Origin: Hoylesella enoeca JCM 12259 | Lineage (GTDB): Bacteria; Bacteroidota; Bacteroidia; Bacteroidales; Bacteroidaceae | DNA length: 64,000 bases | Direction: 5' to 3' | NCBI RefSeq assembly: GCF_000613405.1 | Contig: NZ_BAIX01000003.1 | Span: forward strand, 62,001 to 126,000 | Shown here: in pieces, positions 53,997 through 63,378 of the stretch | Layout of the letters: every line of letters starts with the position of its first letter | Position numbering within the stretch: position 1 is the first letter of the stretch | Program-made: the position numbers and the translations under genes | The notes under the pieces: generated by a model | Database searches by the model: none | What the model saw: only the letters and a program-made list of their open reading frames with translations | What the model was told of the DNA's origin: nothing

Positions 53997-55546
53997 TCGG
54001 CCTTGAGCCCTTCCCCTTCGGGGGTGAATTGAAGGGGGGCTTTATTGAGTTCCATCAGCTCTTCGATGTTCTTTCGGCTGTTGCTAAGTCTCGGCACCTT
54101 GTGTTGTCCGCCTAACTTGCCTTTTTGTTTGAGCCAATCGTCGAACAGACCGGCGCGTGCCGGCACCACTTCTAACGGTTGCAACGTAATGTCTTTATAT
54201 CGTTTGGCCTCATAATCGCTGTTAATCTCTTGCAATCGGAGGTCTAACAGTCGGGCAAACGTAGTTAAATCGGCTGGTGTTTGTGCAAACTCGATGAGCC
54301 ACTGATGCCTGCACTGCGCACGTTCGTCCATAAATACGGGGGCGGCTGTATATTCTTTGACCACGGCTCCGGTCTTTTCGCAAGCGTAAGCAAGTCCCTT
54401 TTCGGCGTTGTCCATAATGAGTTCTTCGCCAAAAGCATTGATAAAATACTTCGTTCTTCCCGTAATTACGAACTTATAAGGTGCCTTCGACGTAAACGAA
54501 ACGGTGTCGCCGATGATGTAACGCCATAGTCCGCACGAGGTGGAAATCACCATAGCATAATTGCGTCCGACCTCAACGCCGCTTAGCGGAACCACTTTCG
54601 GCGATTCGTTGCCATACTGATCCATTGGGATAAACTCGTAAAATACGCCGTAATCCACCATCAGCAGCATCGCCGGATCAGCCGGATCGCTTTGTATTCC
54701 GAAGAATCCCTCGCTGGCGTTATAGGTCTCCACGTAGTGCATCTCAGGCGAAGTGATGAGCTGTTGAAAGCGTTTGCGATATGGACCGAAAGCAATTCCG
54801 CCGTGAAAAAATACCTCTAAGTCGGGCCAAACTTCTTCGATGTGCGTCTTACCGCTCAATTCCAGCACGCGCACCAGCACCGAGAGCATCCACGAAGGTA
54901 CACCCGAGAGGTTAGTAACGTGCTGTTTCAGCGTTTCGCGTGCAATGCGTTCGCGTTTCACCTCGAAGTCACTCAGCAGCGCCGTAGCTTTTTTCGGTAC
55001 GCGAACAAGGTTTGCCAGTGGGTTGATATTCTCAATAAGAATGGCGCTTAAGTCGCCGACGATGCTCCCAAGAATGTCGTAATTAGGTGAGTGCGAGCCT
55101 CCGAGAATCAAGCCTTTACCGTCGAACATCCGGCTCTTCGGGTTGTTTTGCAGGTAGAGAGCTACCACATCTTTGCCTCCCCGATAGTGGGTGTCTTGTA
55201 GTCCTTCGGTTGTGATGGGAATGAATTTACTCTTGTCGTTGGTTGTCCCTGACGATTTGGCAAACCATTTCACTGTTCCCGGCCAGAGAACATCACTCTC
55301 TCCGTGGCGCATTCGGTCTATATCACTCTTCAACTCTTCGTAAGTGTTGAGCGGAATGTTCCTTGCGAAATCCTCATAACTACTTGTATGCTTAAGCAAA
55401 TGGTTGCGTCCGTATTCGGTGTGCGCTCCTTCGGCTATGAGAAAATTCATCACCTGCTGTTGCAGCGCTTCTGCTTCTGTTGCATAACGCTCTATTTTTC
55501 GCATTCGCGGCGTGAATATCGGCCTAATGATTCTCGTTAAACTCAT
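53993..55546 (-). CDS. GH3 auxin-responsive promoter family protein
   Basis: 517 residues from MSLTRIIRPIFTPRM, chosen because the upstream 44 residues run into intergenic sequence. It has acyl-adenylate (ANL) features of the GH3 family: KWFAKSSGTTNDKSKFIPIT (the P-loop-like substrate motif), TYNASEGFFGIQSD, DYGVFYEFIPMDQYG and INAFGEELIMDNAEKG. GH3 enzymes conjugate carboxylic acids to amines; the bacterial role is unknown. Its C-terminus FTPEGEGLKAE is encoded by the REP-like element near 54011. Coupled to the Ig-like lipoprotein. Confidence 0.87.
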   Translation of the reverse strand: MSLTRIIRPIFTPRMRKIERYATEAEALQQQVMNFLIAEGAHTEYGRNHLLKHTSSYEDFARNIPLNTYEELKSDIDRMRHGESDVLWPGTVKWFAKSSGTTNDKSKFIPITTEGLQDTHYRGGKDVVALYLQNNPKSRMFDGKGLILGGSHSPNYDILGSIVGDLSAILIENINPLANLVRVPKKATALLSDFEVKRERIARETLKQHVTNLSGVPSWMLSVLVRVLELSGKTHIEEVWPDLEVFFHGGIAFGPYRKRFQQLITSPEMHYVETYNASEGFFGIQSDPADPAMLLMVDYGVFYEFIPMDQYGNESPKVVPLSGVEVGRNYAMVISTSCGLWRYIIGDTVSFTSKAPYKFVITGRTKYFINAFGEELIMDNAEKGLAYACEKTGAVVKEYTAAPVFMDERAQCRHQWLIEFAQTPADLTTFARLLDLRLQEINSDYEAKRYKDITLQPLEVVPARAGLFDDWLKQKGKLGGQHKVPRLSNSRKNIEELMELNKAPLQFTPEGEGLKAE

Positions 55547-55647
55547 TTGCGTTTCTATCTCTTTTAAGAAGCAAAGATACCGCAAACTTCTCTGACAGTG
55601 GCTAAATTCACGATTTTTAATAATCAATTGGGATTCCAACTCACCGC

Positions 55648-55708
55648 TAATCGCCTGGTAACTCACCGTTAGTTGCAACGCAATTAACGATGAGTTACCA
55701 GGCGATTA
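55648..55708. repeat. intergenic palindromic repeat, copy 5 (long hairpin)
   Basis: TAATCGCCTGGTAACTCA (55648-55665) is perfectly inverted at 55691-55708 (TGAGTTACCAGGCGATTA), 18-bp arms. Inside is a second stem, CGTTA-g-TTGC / GCAA-t-TAACG, with a 3-base loop. The whole 61-base segment could fold as one long hairpin with only two mismatches. It lies between rseP and the GH3 gene. Confidence 0.88.
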
Positions 55709-55749
55709 ACGCTTAATGAGAACAGAATTGATGAGAAATCAATAACGAC

Positions 55750-57125
55750 TTACATATACCCCAGCCAGCGAAGAATATCGTTCAGGTTGGCCACCACCAT
55801 CAAAAGAAGGAGGATGGAAATGCTACATACTCGGCACGGACCATAAATGTCTCGCTGGGTTTGCGCCGCGTAATCATCTCGTAGAGCAAAAACAGTACGT
55901 GACCACCATCGAGCGCGGGAATGGGAAGAATGTTCATAAAGGCCAAAATGATGCTTAAGAAAGCCGTCATCAGCCAAAACGTGTGCCAATCCCATATCGG
56001 CGGAAACATGCTCCCGATGGCTCCGAAACCGCCGAGCGACTTAGCGCCGTCGGCAGAGAACACATATTTCAGATCGCCGACATAACCGCCGAGGACATTC
56101 CAGCCGTATTTGATGCCGGCAGGAAAGCTCTCAAAGAAACCGTAATCAATGTGAACGGGTTTGTAATAGCTGTAAATGGTAGACTGGCCGACACCTATTT
56201 CCAATGCCGGTGTGAGCACAAGATGGGCTGTATCGGTTACACCCGTAGCTGCCTCACGGTAAACGAGGGTGGCAGTACGTAGTTTCAGGCTGTCGGCAGG
56301 CGTCTTTACGACTGTCATTGCATCTGCAATACGACCTTTGACATCTTCAAATGCAGCCCAAGAGTCAACCGGCTGGCCATTGAAAGCCAAGATTCGGTCG
56401 CCTTTCTTAATGCCAATCTTTGCGGCAGGTGTACCTGCCAGCACGCTGTCGACATCTGCCGGCACTAACGGACGCGTAAAAACGGGTGTCGCTTTGAGCA
56501 TACCTAAGAGGTTGATATCCCCCGGAAGCGACAGCGTCATTGGTTTTCCACCGCGCCGAATGTGCACAGTGTGGGCCTCGGAAAGCGCTCGAAAAAGGTC
56601 GGCATTAAAGTCTTTGAAGTCCTTTTGATCCGTTCCGATAAGCACGTCGCCATCTTTAAAGCCCAGACTTTTGGCCTCATTATTGAACTTCATACCCATT
56701 GTCATATCCTGAACACGAACATACGAGTCGCCCCAATAGAACAAAACCATCGAGTAAATGAACAGAGCGAGCAGGAAATTAACCAATACGCCGCCCGTCA
56801 TTATCAGCAAACGTTGCCACGTTGGCTTGCTACGAAACTCCCAAGACTGTACCGGTTGTTTCATCTGTTCAGTGTCGAAGCTCTCGTCTATCATACCTGC
56901 GATCTTGCAATAACCGCCCAACGGCAACCAGCCTATGCCGTAAACGGTATCGCTTCGTTTAGGTTTGAACTCGAAAAGATGGAACCATGGATCGAAGAAA
57001 AGATAAAACTTGTCGACCCGGACGCCGAAGAGCTTTGAGAAAAAGAAGTGTCCGCCCTCGTGGAGCAGCACTAAAATAGAGATGGCGAGCATAAATTGCA
57101 GCAGCCGAATGAGAAATACTTCCAT
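55750..57125 (-). CDS. rseP: site-2 protease RseP, frameshift near the C-terminus
   Basis: An intramembrane zinc protease that releases stress sigma factors. Active motif LHEGGHFFFSKLFGV near residue 22, PDZ domain region (AAKIGIKKGDRILAFNGQPV) and the C-terminal LDGGH motif IPALDGGHVLFLLYEM. The frame breaks near 55823. One added base joins AEYVG to ISILLLLMVVANLNDIL, giving about 458 residues ending at 55750; the uncorrected frame stops early at 55800. The corrected last helix is a normal RseP feature. It follows dxr by about 110 bp. Confidence 0.92.
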
Positions 57126-57235
57126 TGTGGGTAATTATTAACTGGCAATTAAAAATTGAGAATTAAGAATTGATTATTGAACATTGATTTTATGAAATAG
57201 GGTATATACACCGCTCATCCTTCATCTTTCATCCC

Positions 57236-58387
57236 TCATCCAACCATTTCACGAGCGATCCTTCGTGCCTCTTGATCTGTTTGTATATAAGTTTCGTATG
57301 TGGGATTTGCATCGAATACGACCCGCTCCATCGTCTTTTCGATGATATCTGCCATAGCTATGAACGAGCATCTGGCTTGTCGGAATGCTTCATTTACAAT
57401 CTCGTTGGCAGCATTGAGGATGCAAGGCATATTGCCACCGCGATGAATCGCTTCAAACGCTAAGGCCAAACAGCGGAACTTATCGAGGTCGGGCTCGAAG
57501 AATTCAAGTGGTTGACGGAACAGATCGAGCCGCTGCCCGTCGAGCGGCAAACGGTCGGGGAACGAAAAGGCGTATTGAATTGGGAGGCGCATATCAGGCA
57601 TACCGAGTTGCGCCTTCACGCTTCCATCGCAAAATTGTACGGCACTGTGTACGATACTTTGGGGATGGACGAGCACCTGAATACGCTTGACCGGCACACC
57701 GAAAAGCCATTTCGCCTCGATCACTTCAAAGCCTTTGTTCATCATCGAGGCACTATCAATGGTGATTTTAGCGCCCATCTCCCACGTGGGATGCTTCAGA
57801 GCATCGGCCGCAGTGACACGACTCATCTGCTCTTTCGTGAACAAACGGAACGGTCCTCCACTTGCCGTGAGGAGTATTTTATCGATTTCGTTATCACCTT
57901 CGCCCGTTAGACATTGAAAGATTGCAGAATGTTCGCTGTCTACGGGGATAATAGGTACATGATATTCTTGTGCCAATCGGCAGATCAACTCACCTGCCAC
58001 AACCAAGGTTTCCTTATTGGCAAGGCAGATTTTCTTATGCGATCGGATGGCGTGAATCGTAGGAGCGAGACCGGCAAAGCCCACCATCGCCGTGAGAACC
58101 ATATCGATAGGCTCGGCTTCAACAATCTCATCAAGGGCCGACTGGCCTGCATAGACTTTAATATCCGGCTCGTCTGCAAGAGCGTTTTTCAGTCGTTCGT
58201 AATGCGTTTCATTGGCAATCACGACGGCTGCAGGGTGAAATCGGCGTGCCTGTGCGGCCAGTTCGTCTACACGATTGTTAGCAGTGAGGGCATAAACTTC
58301 ATAAAGATCGCTGTGCTGAGCAATGATATCGAGTGCCTGTGTACCGATACTGCCCGTGCTGCCAAGGATACATATCTGTTTCTTCAT
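57236..58387 (-). CDS. dxr: 1-deoxy-D-xylulose 5-phosphate reductoisomerase
   Basis: The second step of the MEP pathway, making MEP from DXP with NADPH. 383 residues with the NADPH loop ILGSTGSIGTQALDII, ALANKE-type CLANKETLVVAGEL, PVDSEHSAIFQCL (metal-binding), TASGGPF and MGAKITIDSASMMNKGFEVI, all conserved. Complete. The start overlaps the rimM stop by four bases (58384-58387). It works with ispD at 16.6 kb. Confidence 0.97.
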   Translation of the reverse strand: MKKQICILGSTGSIGTQALDIIAQHSDLYEVYALTANNRVDELAAQARRFHPAAVVIANETHYERLKNALADEPDIKVYAGQSALDEIVEAEPIDMVLTAMVGFAGLAPTIHAIRSHKKICLANKETLVVAGELICRLAQEYHVPIIPVDSEHSAIFQCLTGEGDNEIDKILLTASGGPFRLFTKEQMSRVTAADALKHPTWEMGAKITIDSASMMNKGFEVIEAKWLFGVPVKRIQVLVHPQSIVHSAVQFCDGSVKAQLGMPDMRLPIQYAFSFPDRLPLDGQRLDLFRQPLEFFEPDLDKFRCLALAFEAIHRGGNMPCILNAANEIVNEAFRQARCSFIAMADIIEKTMERVVFDANPTYETYIQTDQEARRIAREMVG

Positions 58388-58917
58388 TTACTTTCGTTCA
58401 AGTCTAAGATGCCTTCCGGCAAGTTAATTCTGATCTCTTTGCGTTGCGAATCAATACCGGTGATAAGATCGGTACTGGCCGGAATGAGGTGATTTTTCCC
58501 CTGTTCGTCTTCCGCTTCAAAGAGTATATTGATCGTGGAGTCATCTACCGAGCGGATGATTCCGATTTCCCGATCGGTTATTTCATCTGTCAGCGCATAG
58601 CCAATTAGCTCTGCCCACGAGATATTCTGTTCATTACTGTCGGACAAATGACGCGGAAAATAGACGTCGCAGCCCGTGAATCGGCGTGCTTTTTCCTGCG
58701 AATTGATGTCGCAGAAAGTGATGAGTGCGGTCTCATTGCTGCGAAATCGATATTCGTCTATATAAAAAGGAACGAGAATTCCATCGACATCCAAAATGAG
58801 ATAATCGGCATCCGTGCGGTCGAAAACATCATCGGAAAATTGCAAAGAGAGTTCCCCGTGAATGCCGTGAGGCTTTCCCAATCTACCTATTTTATATACA
58901 TCGCCCTGCTGAATCAT
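58384..58917 (-). CDS. rimM: ribosome maturation factor RimM
   Basis: 177 residues. N-terminal beta-barrel with VYKIGRLGKPHGIHGELSLQ (the family GxxGxxGE pattern) and C-terminal PRC-barrel with LIGYALTDEITDREIGIIRS and HLIPASTDLITGIDSQRKEI. It assists 16S rRNA processing and 30S assembly. Complete. It lies between murA and dxr on the minus strand. Confidence 0.93.
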   Translation of the reverse strand: MIQQGDVYKIGRLGKPHGIHGELSLQFSDDVFDRTDADYLILDVDGILVPFYIDEYRFRSNETALITFCDINSQEKARRFTGCDVYFPRHLSDSNEQNISWAELIGYALTDEITDREIGIIRSVDDSTINILFEAEDEQGKNHLIPASTDLITGIDSQRKEIRINLPEGILDLNESK

Positions 58918-58958
58918 CCGTTTTACATCTCAAAAATTCAAATCTCAATTATCACTTC

Positions 58959-60269
58959 TCAATTACTAATTCGCCGAATATGTGCTCCCAGCTGATTCAG
59001 TCGGGCTTCGATGTCTTCGTATCCACGGTCAATCTGAGCGATATTATCGATTTGACTGGTACCGTCGGCGCTTAATGCAGCAATGAGTAACGCGATTCCG
59101 GCCCGTATATCGGGACTGGTCATTCGCCGCGAACGCAAAGTGAGCTTGCGATCGTGCCCTATCACTACGGCGCGATGCGGGTCGCAGAGGATGATTTGAG
59201 CCCCCATATCGATGAGTTTATCGACAAAGAAGAGTCGACTTTCAAACATTTTCTGGTGGAAAAGCACACTTCCGCGGGCCTGCGTAGCTACAACTAAGAG
59301 CACGGAAATCAAATCCGGCGTGACCCCCGGCCACGGTGCGTCGGCCAAAGTCATTATAGAGCCGTCGATGAAAGATTCTATCTGATAATGGTCTTGATGC
59401 GGAATAACGATGTCATCGCCCTCAATAAGAAGCTGAATGCCTAATTGTCGGAATGTAGAAGGAATGTTGCCGAGGTCACGCAACGATACATTCTTAATCC
59501 GAATACCGTTACCCACAACGGCAGCCATACCTATAAACGAGCCCACCTCTATCATATCGGGCAGGATTCTGTGATGAGCACCGTGCAAACTCTTCACTCC
59601 CACGATGGTGAGTAAGTTGCTGGCGATGCCGCTGATACTTGCTCCCATCCGATTAAGAAGATGACACAGCTGTTGGATATACGGTTCGCAAGCCGCATTG
59701 TAGATAGTTGTCGTACCCTCGGCAAGCACTGCCGACATAATGATATTGGCCGTTCCGGTGACCGAAGCCTCATCAAGCAACATATAACAACCACGCAATT
59801 GTCGGGCAACAATCTCGTAAACATTGCGCTCTTCTACATAAACGAATTCAGCACCGAGGGCCTGAAAGCCTAAGAAATGCGTGTCTAAACGTCGCCGTCC
59901 AATCTTATCACCGCCCGGTTGAGCTACAGCTGCTTTGCCGAAACGGCCCAACAGCGGTCCGATCATCAGTATACTGCCACGCAATGAAGCACATTTGTGA
60001 ACGAAATCATCGCTTTGAAGATAATCGAGATTGAGCTGATCGGCCTGGAAAGTGTAGTCGTTTCGGGTGTGCCGGGTCACCTTTACCCCAATGTCTTGCA
60101 GCAATTTAATCAAGTTATTCACATCAAGGATATCGGGAACATTCTTGATTCGCACGGCATCTCGCGTGAGAAGCGCGGCACAAATCACCTGCAATGCTTC
60201 ATTCTTCGCTCCTTGCGGTGTAATCGTTCCGCTGAGAGCGTGCCCTCCCTCAATGATAAATGACTCCAT
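58959..60269 (-). CDS. murA: UDP-N-acetylglucosamine 1-carboxyvinyltransferase
   Basis: The first committed step of peptidoglycan synthesis: enolpyruvyl transfer from PEP to UDP-GlcNAc. 436 residues, with GTITPQGAKNEALQVICAAL at the start and the active-site loop QPGGDKIGRRRLDTHFLG. The position that is Cys115 in E. coli MurA is Asp here (about residue 121, codon 59907-59909). That substitution is known from mycobacteria and chlamydiae to give fosfomycin insensitivity. The last codons overlap a short AT-rich repeat (58956-58971). It lies 9 bp after the DUF4290 gene. Confidence 0.95.
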   Translation of the reverse strand: MESFIIEGGHALSGTITPQGAKNEALQVICAALLTRDAVRIKNVPDILDVNNLIKLLQDIGVKVTRHTRNDYTFQADQLNLDYLQSDDFVHKCASLRGSILMIGPLLGRFGKAAVAQPGGDKIGRRRLDTHFLGFQALGAEFVYVEERNVYEIVARQLRGCYMLLDEASVTGTANIIMSAVLAEGTTTIYNAACEPYIQQLCHLLNRMGASISGIASNLLTIVGVKSLHGAHHRILPDMIEVGSFIGMAAVVGNGIRIKNVSLRDLGNIPSTFRQLGIQLLIEGDDIVIPHQDHYQIESFIDGSIMTLADAPWPGVTPDLISVLLVVATQARGSVLFHQKMFESRLFFVDKLIDMGAQIILCDPHRAVVIGHDRKLTLRSRRMTSPDIRAGIALLIAALSADGTSQIDNIAQIDRGYEDIEARLNQLGAHIRRISN

Positions 60270-60278
60270 TTCTGCCGT

Positions 60279-60875
60279 TTATTTTTTCTTCCGATTATGA
60301 ATAACTGCCTCTTTCTCGCTTACATTTGTAAATTGAAAGTTATCTAAGTCGATCTGAACTTGCCCATCTGTATAACGTGCGAGATCAGAAGCGACTTTCT
60401 CATTATCCGGTGATCCGTGGCTCCATTGCATCAAATTACGTTTCATTTGATTGGCTGTGATACGGATCAATTCATCTTTTTCGGGTCCATCAGACATATC
60501 TTTCAACTTTGAAAACAACCCGAATACCATCTTTCCATAATGTCTTACGGGGACGGGCGACATCGGATAAGCCAGCGGTTCCGGTTTATGCGTAATCTGT
60601 TTAGCCTGCGAAACATCGAACGGATAGTCAATATCGAGCTTGAAATCACTCATCAATGCGAGGTGATCCCATAACTTTTGTTCGTAGTCCTCATTCCCTC
60701 GATTCTGCGGGAACATCCTATCCATAATGCTGATAATGGCTTCTGCACAGCGTTGTCGTTCTGCTTTATCAGGCAAAGAGACTGCATAGTCGACCATATT
60801 CTGTATTTCTCGACCATATTCCGGTAGCACCAACCGCTCTCGTTGCGTGTTATAGTCTAATCCATTAATATTCAT
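60279..60875 (-). CDS. DUF4290-type protein
   Basis: 198 residues, mostly helical and soluble: REIQNMVDYAVSLPDKAERQ near the N-terminus and a C-terminal SDLARYTDGQVQIDLDNFQF. A Bacteroidetes-specific family of unknown function, consistently near murA and rimM. I recognise the family but not a role. The start lies about 110 bp after tsaB's end; a weak stem GTGCCTG/CAGGCAC (60912-60918, 60941-60947) lies between. Confidence 0.82.
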   Translation of the reverse strand: MNINGLDYNTQRERLVLPEYGREIQNMVDYAVSLPDKAERQRCAEAIISIMDRMFPQNRGNEDYEQKLWDHLALMSDFKLDIDYPFDVSQAKQITHKPEPLAYPMSPVPVRHYGKMVFGLFSKLKDMSDGPEKDELIRITANQMKRNLMQWSHGSPDNEKVASDLARYTDGQVQIDLDNFQFTNVSEKEAVIHNRKKK

Positions 60876-60983
60876 CTATCAGACCTCCCTCATCCTCTCC
60901 GAAAGAGAAGAGTGCCTGCCGGATTAGCGGGAAGTAAAAACAGGCACATCGATTAATATTTTCTTACGTGTTGTTTGCAGTAT

Positions 60984-61724
60984 TCAGACTTGTCCACTCG
61001 ACATTCCCATCCCTTTCAAAGAGGATGAGAGAGGGAGCAATTCCTTTGCTTTCTTTGCCACAAAATCCTTCAAATAGAATGGGACAAAATAAGCAACATC
61101 CTCGAATTGACCGGTAGCCATTCGTTTTTCAGCCAATGGGAACATATTTTTAGCAAGTGGTTCGATGTCCGAAATCAAGTGAGCATTGCCGTTATCGATG
61201 ATTTCCATACATTTCTTAGCACCATTGCCAAAGAAATAAACAGGGCCTTTCGCAAGATATTCGCGGTAAGTTTCACCGTCGACTATATCTGCTTGGATGG
61301 GTCGAATTTCATTCAAAGCACGATCAAAAAGTTGTGCATAGACTTCCATTCGGCGTGCATCGAGCATCGGACAGAGCAAAGCACCATCCTCTTTCACTCG
61401 CTCTTGCAAGAGAACCGGCACACAAAGCAACTCCAAAGTGGGCACAGCAATGAGCTTAACATCACGTCCGTAGCAGATGCCCTTGCCCATAGAGATCCCT
61501 ATGCGCAGCCCAGTATAAGAGCCGGGACCACAACTTACGGCCACAGCATCAAGCGGAATGGCGTGGCTGTCAATGAAAGAGAGTGCTTCATCAACAAAGA
61601 CTCCCAGCTTCACAGCATGATTCGGACCGCTGTGATCTTCTTTATTAAAGATACATTCGCCTGCATCGCTGACAGCAACAGAGCACACATCGGTGCTCGT
61701 TTCGATGTTCAATATGCACGACAT
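60984..61724 (-). CDS. tsaB: tRNA threonylcarbamoyladenosine biosynthesis protein TsaB
   Basis: 246 residues. Partner of TsaD for the t6A37 modification of tRNA. ASKHA-like N-terminus ILNIETSTDVCSVAVSD, then SCGPGSYTGLRIGISMGKGI, the family signature, and PTLELLC. The C-terminal tail LLPLSSSLKGMG is encoded by a REP-like sequence and is probably not conserved. Divergent from YicC with promoter boxes on both sides. Confidence 0.93.
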   Translation of the reverse strand: MSCILNIETSTDVCSVAVSDAGECIFNKEDHSGPNHAVKLGVFVDEALSFIDSHAIPLDAVAVSCGPGSYTGLRIGISMGKGICYGRDVKLIAVPTLELLCVPVLLQERVKEDGALLCPMLDARRMEVYAQLFDRALNEIRPIQADIVDGETYREYLAKGPVYFFGNGAKKCMEIIDNGNAHLISDIEPLAKNMFPLAEKRMATGQFEDVAYFVPFYLKDFVAKKAKELLPLSSSLKGMGMSSGQV

Positions 61725-61751
61725 AACTACAATATATTCTTAAATAGGATG

Positions 61752-61759
61752 CAAATTTA
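61752..61759 (-). promoter_or_regulatory. promoter -7 box for tsaB
   Basis: TAAATTTG on the minus strand, 27 bases upstream of the start. Confidence 0.4.
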
Positions 61760-61781
61760 CGCTTTTCCACATCAAAATTCG

Positions 61782-61789
61782 TACATTTG
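61782..61789 (+). promoter_or_regulatory. promoter -7 box for the YicC-gmk-nadD operon
   Basis: TACATTTG, 24 bases before the YicC start at 61814. No clear -33 box. Confidence 0.45.
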
Positions 61790-61813
61790 CAAAAATTTAA
61801 CGCGAATCAAACA

Positions 61814-62688
61814 ATGGTATTATCAATGACAGGTTACGGCAAAGCGGTCGTCGCCTATAATGAAAAGAAAATCAATGTAGAGATTAAATCGTTGAACAGT
61901 AAGACTCTTGACCTCTCCACTCGTATCGCTCCACTCTATCGAGAGAAAGAAATGGAGATGCGACAGATGATTGCTGCCGCACTGATTCGGGGTAAAGTAG
62001 ACTTCGCAATATGGATAGAGAAAGACGAAATAGCCGATGCTACGCCGATCAATGCAACTTTGGTGGAAGACTATTATCATCAGCTCAAAGAGATTCAAAC
62101 TCGTGTCGGCATTCCCGAACCGCAGGATTGGTTTCAAACTTTACTGCGTATGCCTGATGTAACGACCACAAACGAAGTGAGATTCTTACCGATGAGGAAT
62201 GGGAAAAGGCTTGCTTAACCATCAAACAGGCATTGAATAATCTCGTGGAATTTCGCAAACAAGAGGGCGTTGCATTACAAAAGAAATTCAAGGAAAAGAT
62301 TGACAACATCGAGATTTTGCTCGCCGGAATCGAGCCTTATGAAAAATCACGTGTCGAAAAGATTCGTACACGTATCATTGACGGACTCAACACCATCCCC
62401 GAAATCGATTACGACCAGAATCGTTTGGAGCAAGAACTAATTTATTATATTGAGAAACTCGACATCAGCGAGGAAAAACAGCGTCTCACCAACCACTTAA
62501 AGTATTTTCGAGAGACGATGAACGAGGGACAAGGACAAGGCAAAAAGCTCGGTTTTATCGCACAAGAAATGGGGCGCGAAATCAACACCACCGGTTCAAA
62601 AAGCAATCAAGCGGAAATGCAAAACATCGTAGTGAGAATGAAAGATGAGCTGGAACAAATCAAGGAACAGGTGCTGAACGTACTCTAA
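61814..62688 (+). CDS. YicC-family endoribonuclease-like protein, frameshifted
   Basis: Starts MVLSMTGYGKAVVAYNEKKI (61814), the family opening, continues NVEIKSLNSKTLDLSTRIAP and RMPDVTTTNEV, and breaks near 62179. One added base joins NEVEILTDEEWEKACLTIKQ to the second part, which ends with EIKEQVLNVL and contains NTTGSKSNQAEMQNIVVRMK. Corrected length is about 291 residues, the usual size. YicC-type proteins are implicated in RNA decay in other bacteria. First gene of a likely operon with gmk and nadD. Confidence 0.88.
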
Positions 62689-62736
62689 ATAAGGATCAAT
62701 CAAGTTAAGGAAACAATGAATAAGTGATCTCATTAT

Positions 62737-63378
62737 ATGAAAAACGTATCGGCAACTATGCCTAATCAAAATTCAGTCTCCTCAAAAAAGGATGAAAAAG
62801 ACCTATCTATTGGAGGCCTTATCATCTTTTCTGCCCCCTCCGGTTCAGGTAAAAGCACAATTATCAATTGGTTGATGGCGGAGCATCCGGAACTCAATTT
62901 AACTTTTTCCATCTCTTGCACAAGTCGTGCTCCGCGTGGAACGGAACAGCACGGAGTGGAATATTTCTTCCTCACTCCTAATGAGTTCCGGCGCAGAATA
63001 GACCGAAACGAGTTCTTGGAATATGAAGAAGTCTATACCGATCGATTCTACGGAACGTTGAAATCACAAGTGGAGCGACAATTAGAAGCAGGTCAGAACG
63101 TTGTGTTCGACGTCGACGTAAAAGGCGGATGTCATATTAAAGATTTCTACGGGAGCCGTGCACTCAGCCTGTTTATCCAACCGCCATCGATCAAGGAACT
63201 GCGAAACCGACTCAACAAGCGGGCTACTGACGCTCCGGAAGTGATCGAAGACCGCATAGCACGAGCTGAATACGAACTCAGTTTTGCGTCCCGATTCGAT
63301 CGCATCATCATCAATGACGATCTCGAACGGGCCAAACAAGAAGTGTATCTTGCCGTCAAAGACTTTCTCAATGATTAA
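62737..63378 (+). CDS. gmk: guanylate kinase
   Basis: Converts GMP to GDP. 213 residues including an N-terminal extension of about 25 residues before the P-loop FSAPSGSGKSTIINWL. Then SCTSRAPRGTEQHGVEYFFL (GMP-binding), EYEEVYTDRFYGTLKSQVER and FDVDVKGGCHIK. The start could be an internal ATG at 62758 (MPNQNSV). Its last codons overlap nadD's start. Confidence 0.95.
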   Translation: MKNVSATMPNQNSVSSKKDEKDLSIGGLIIFSAPSGSGKSTIINWLMAEHPELNLTFSISCTSRAPRGTEQHGVEYFFLTPNEFRRRIDRNEFLEYEEVYTDRFYGTLKSQVERQLEAGQNVVFDVDVKGGCHIKDFYGSRALSLFIQPPSIKELRNRLNKRATDAPEVIEDRIARAEYELSFASRFDRIIINDDLERAKQEVYLAVKDFLND

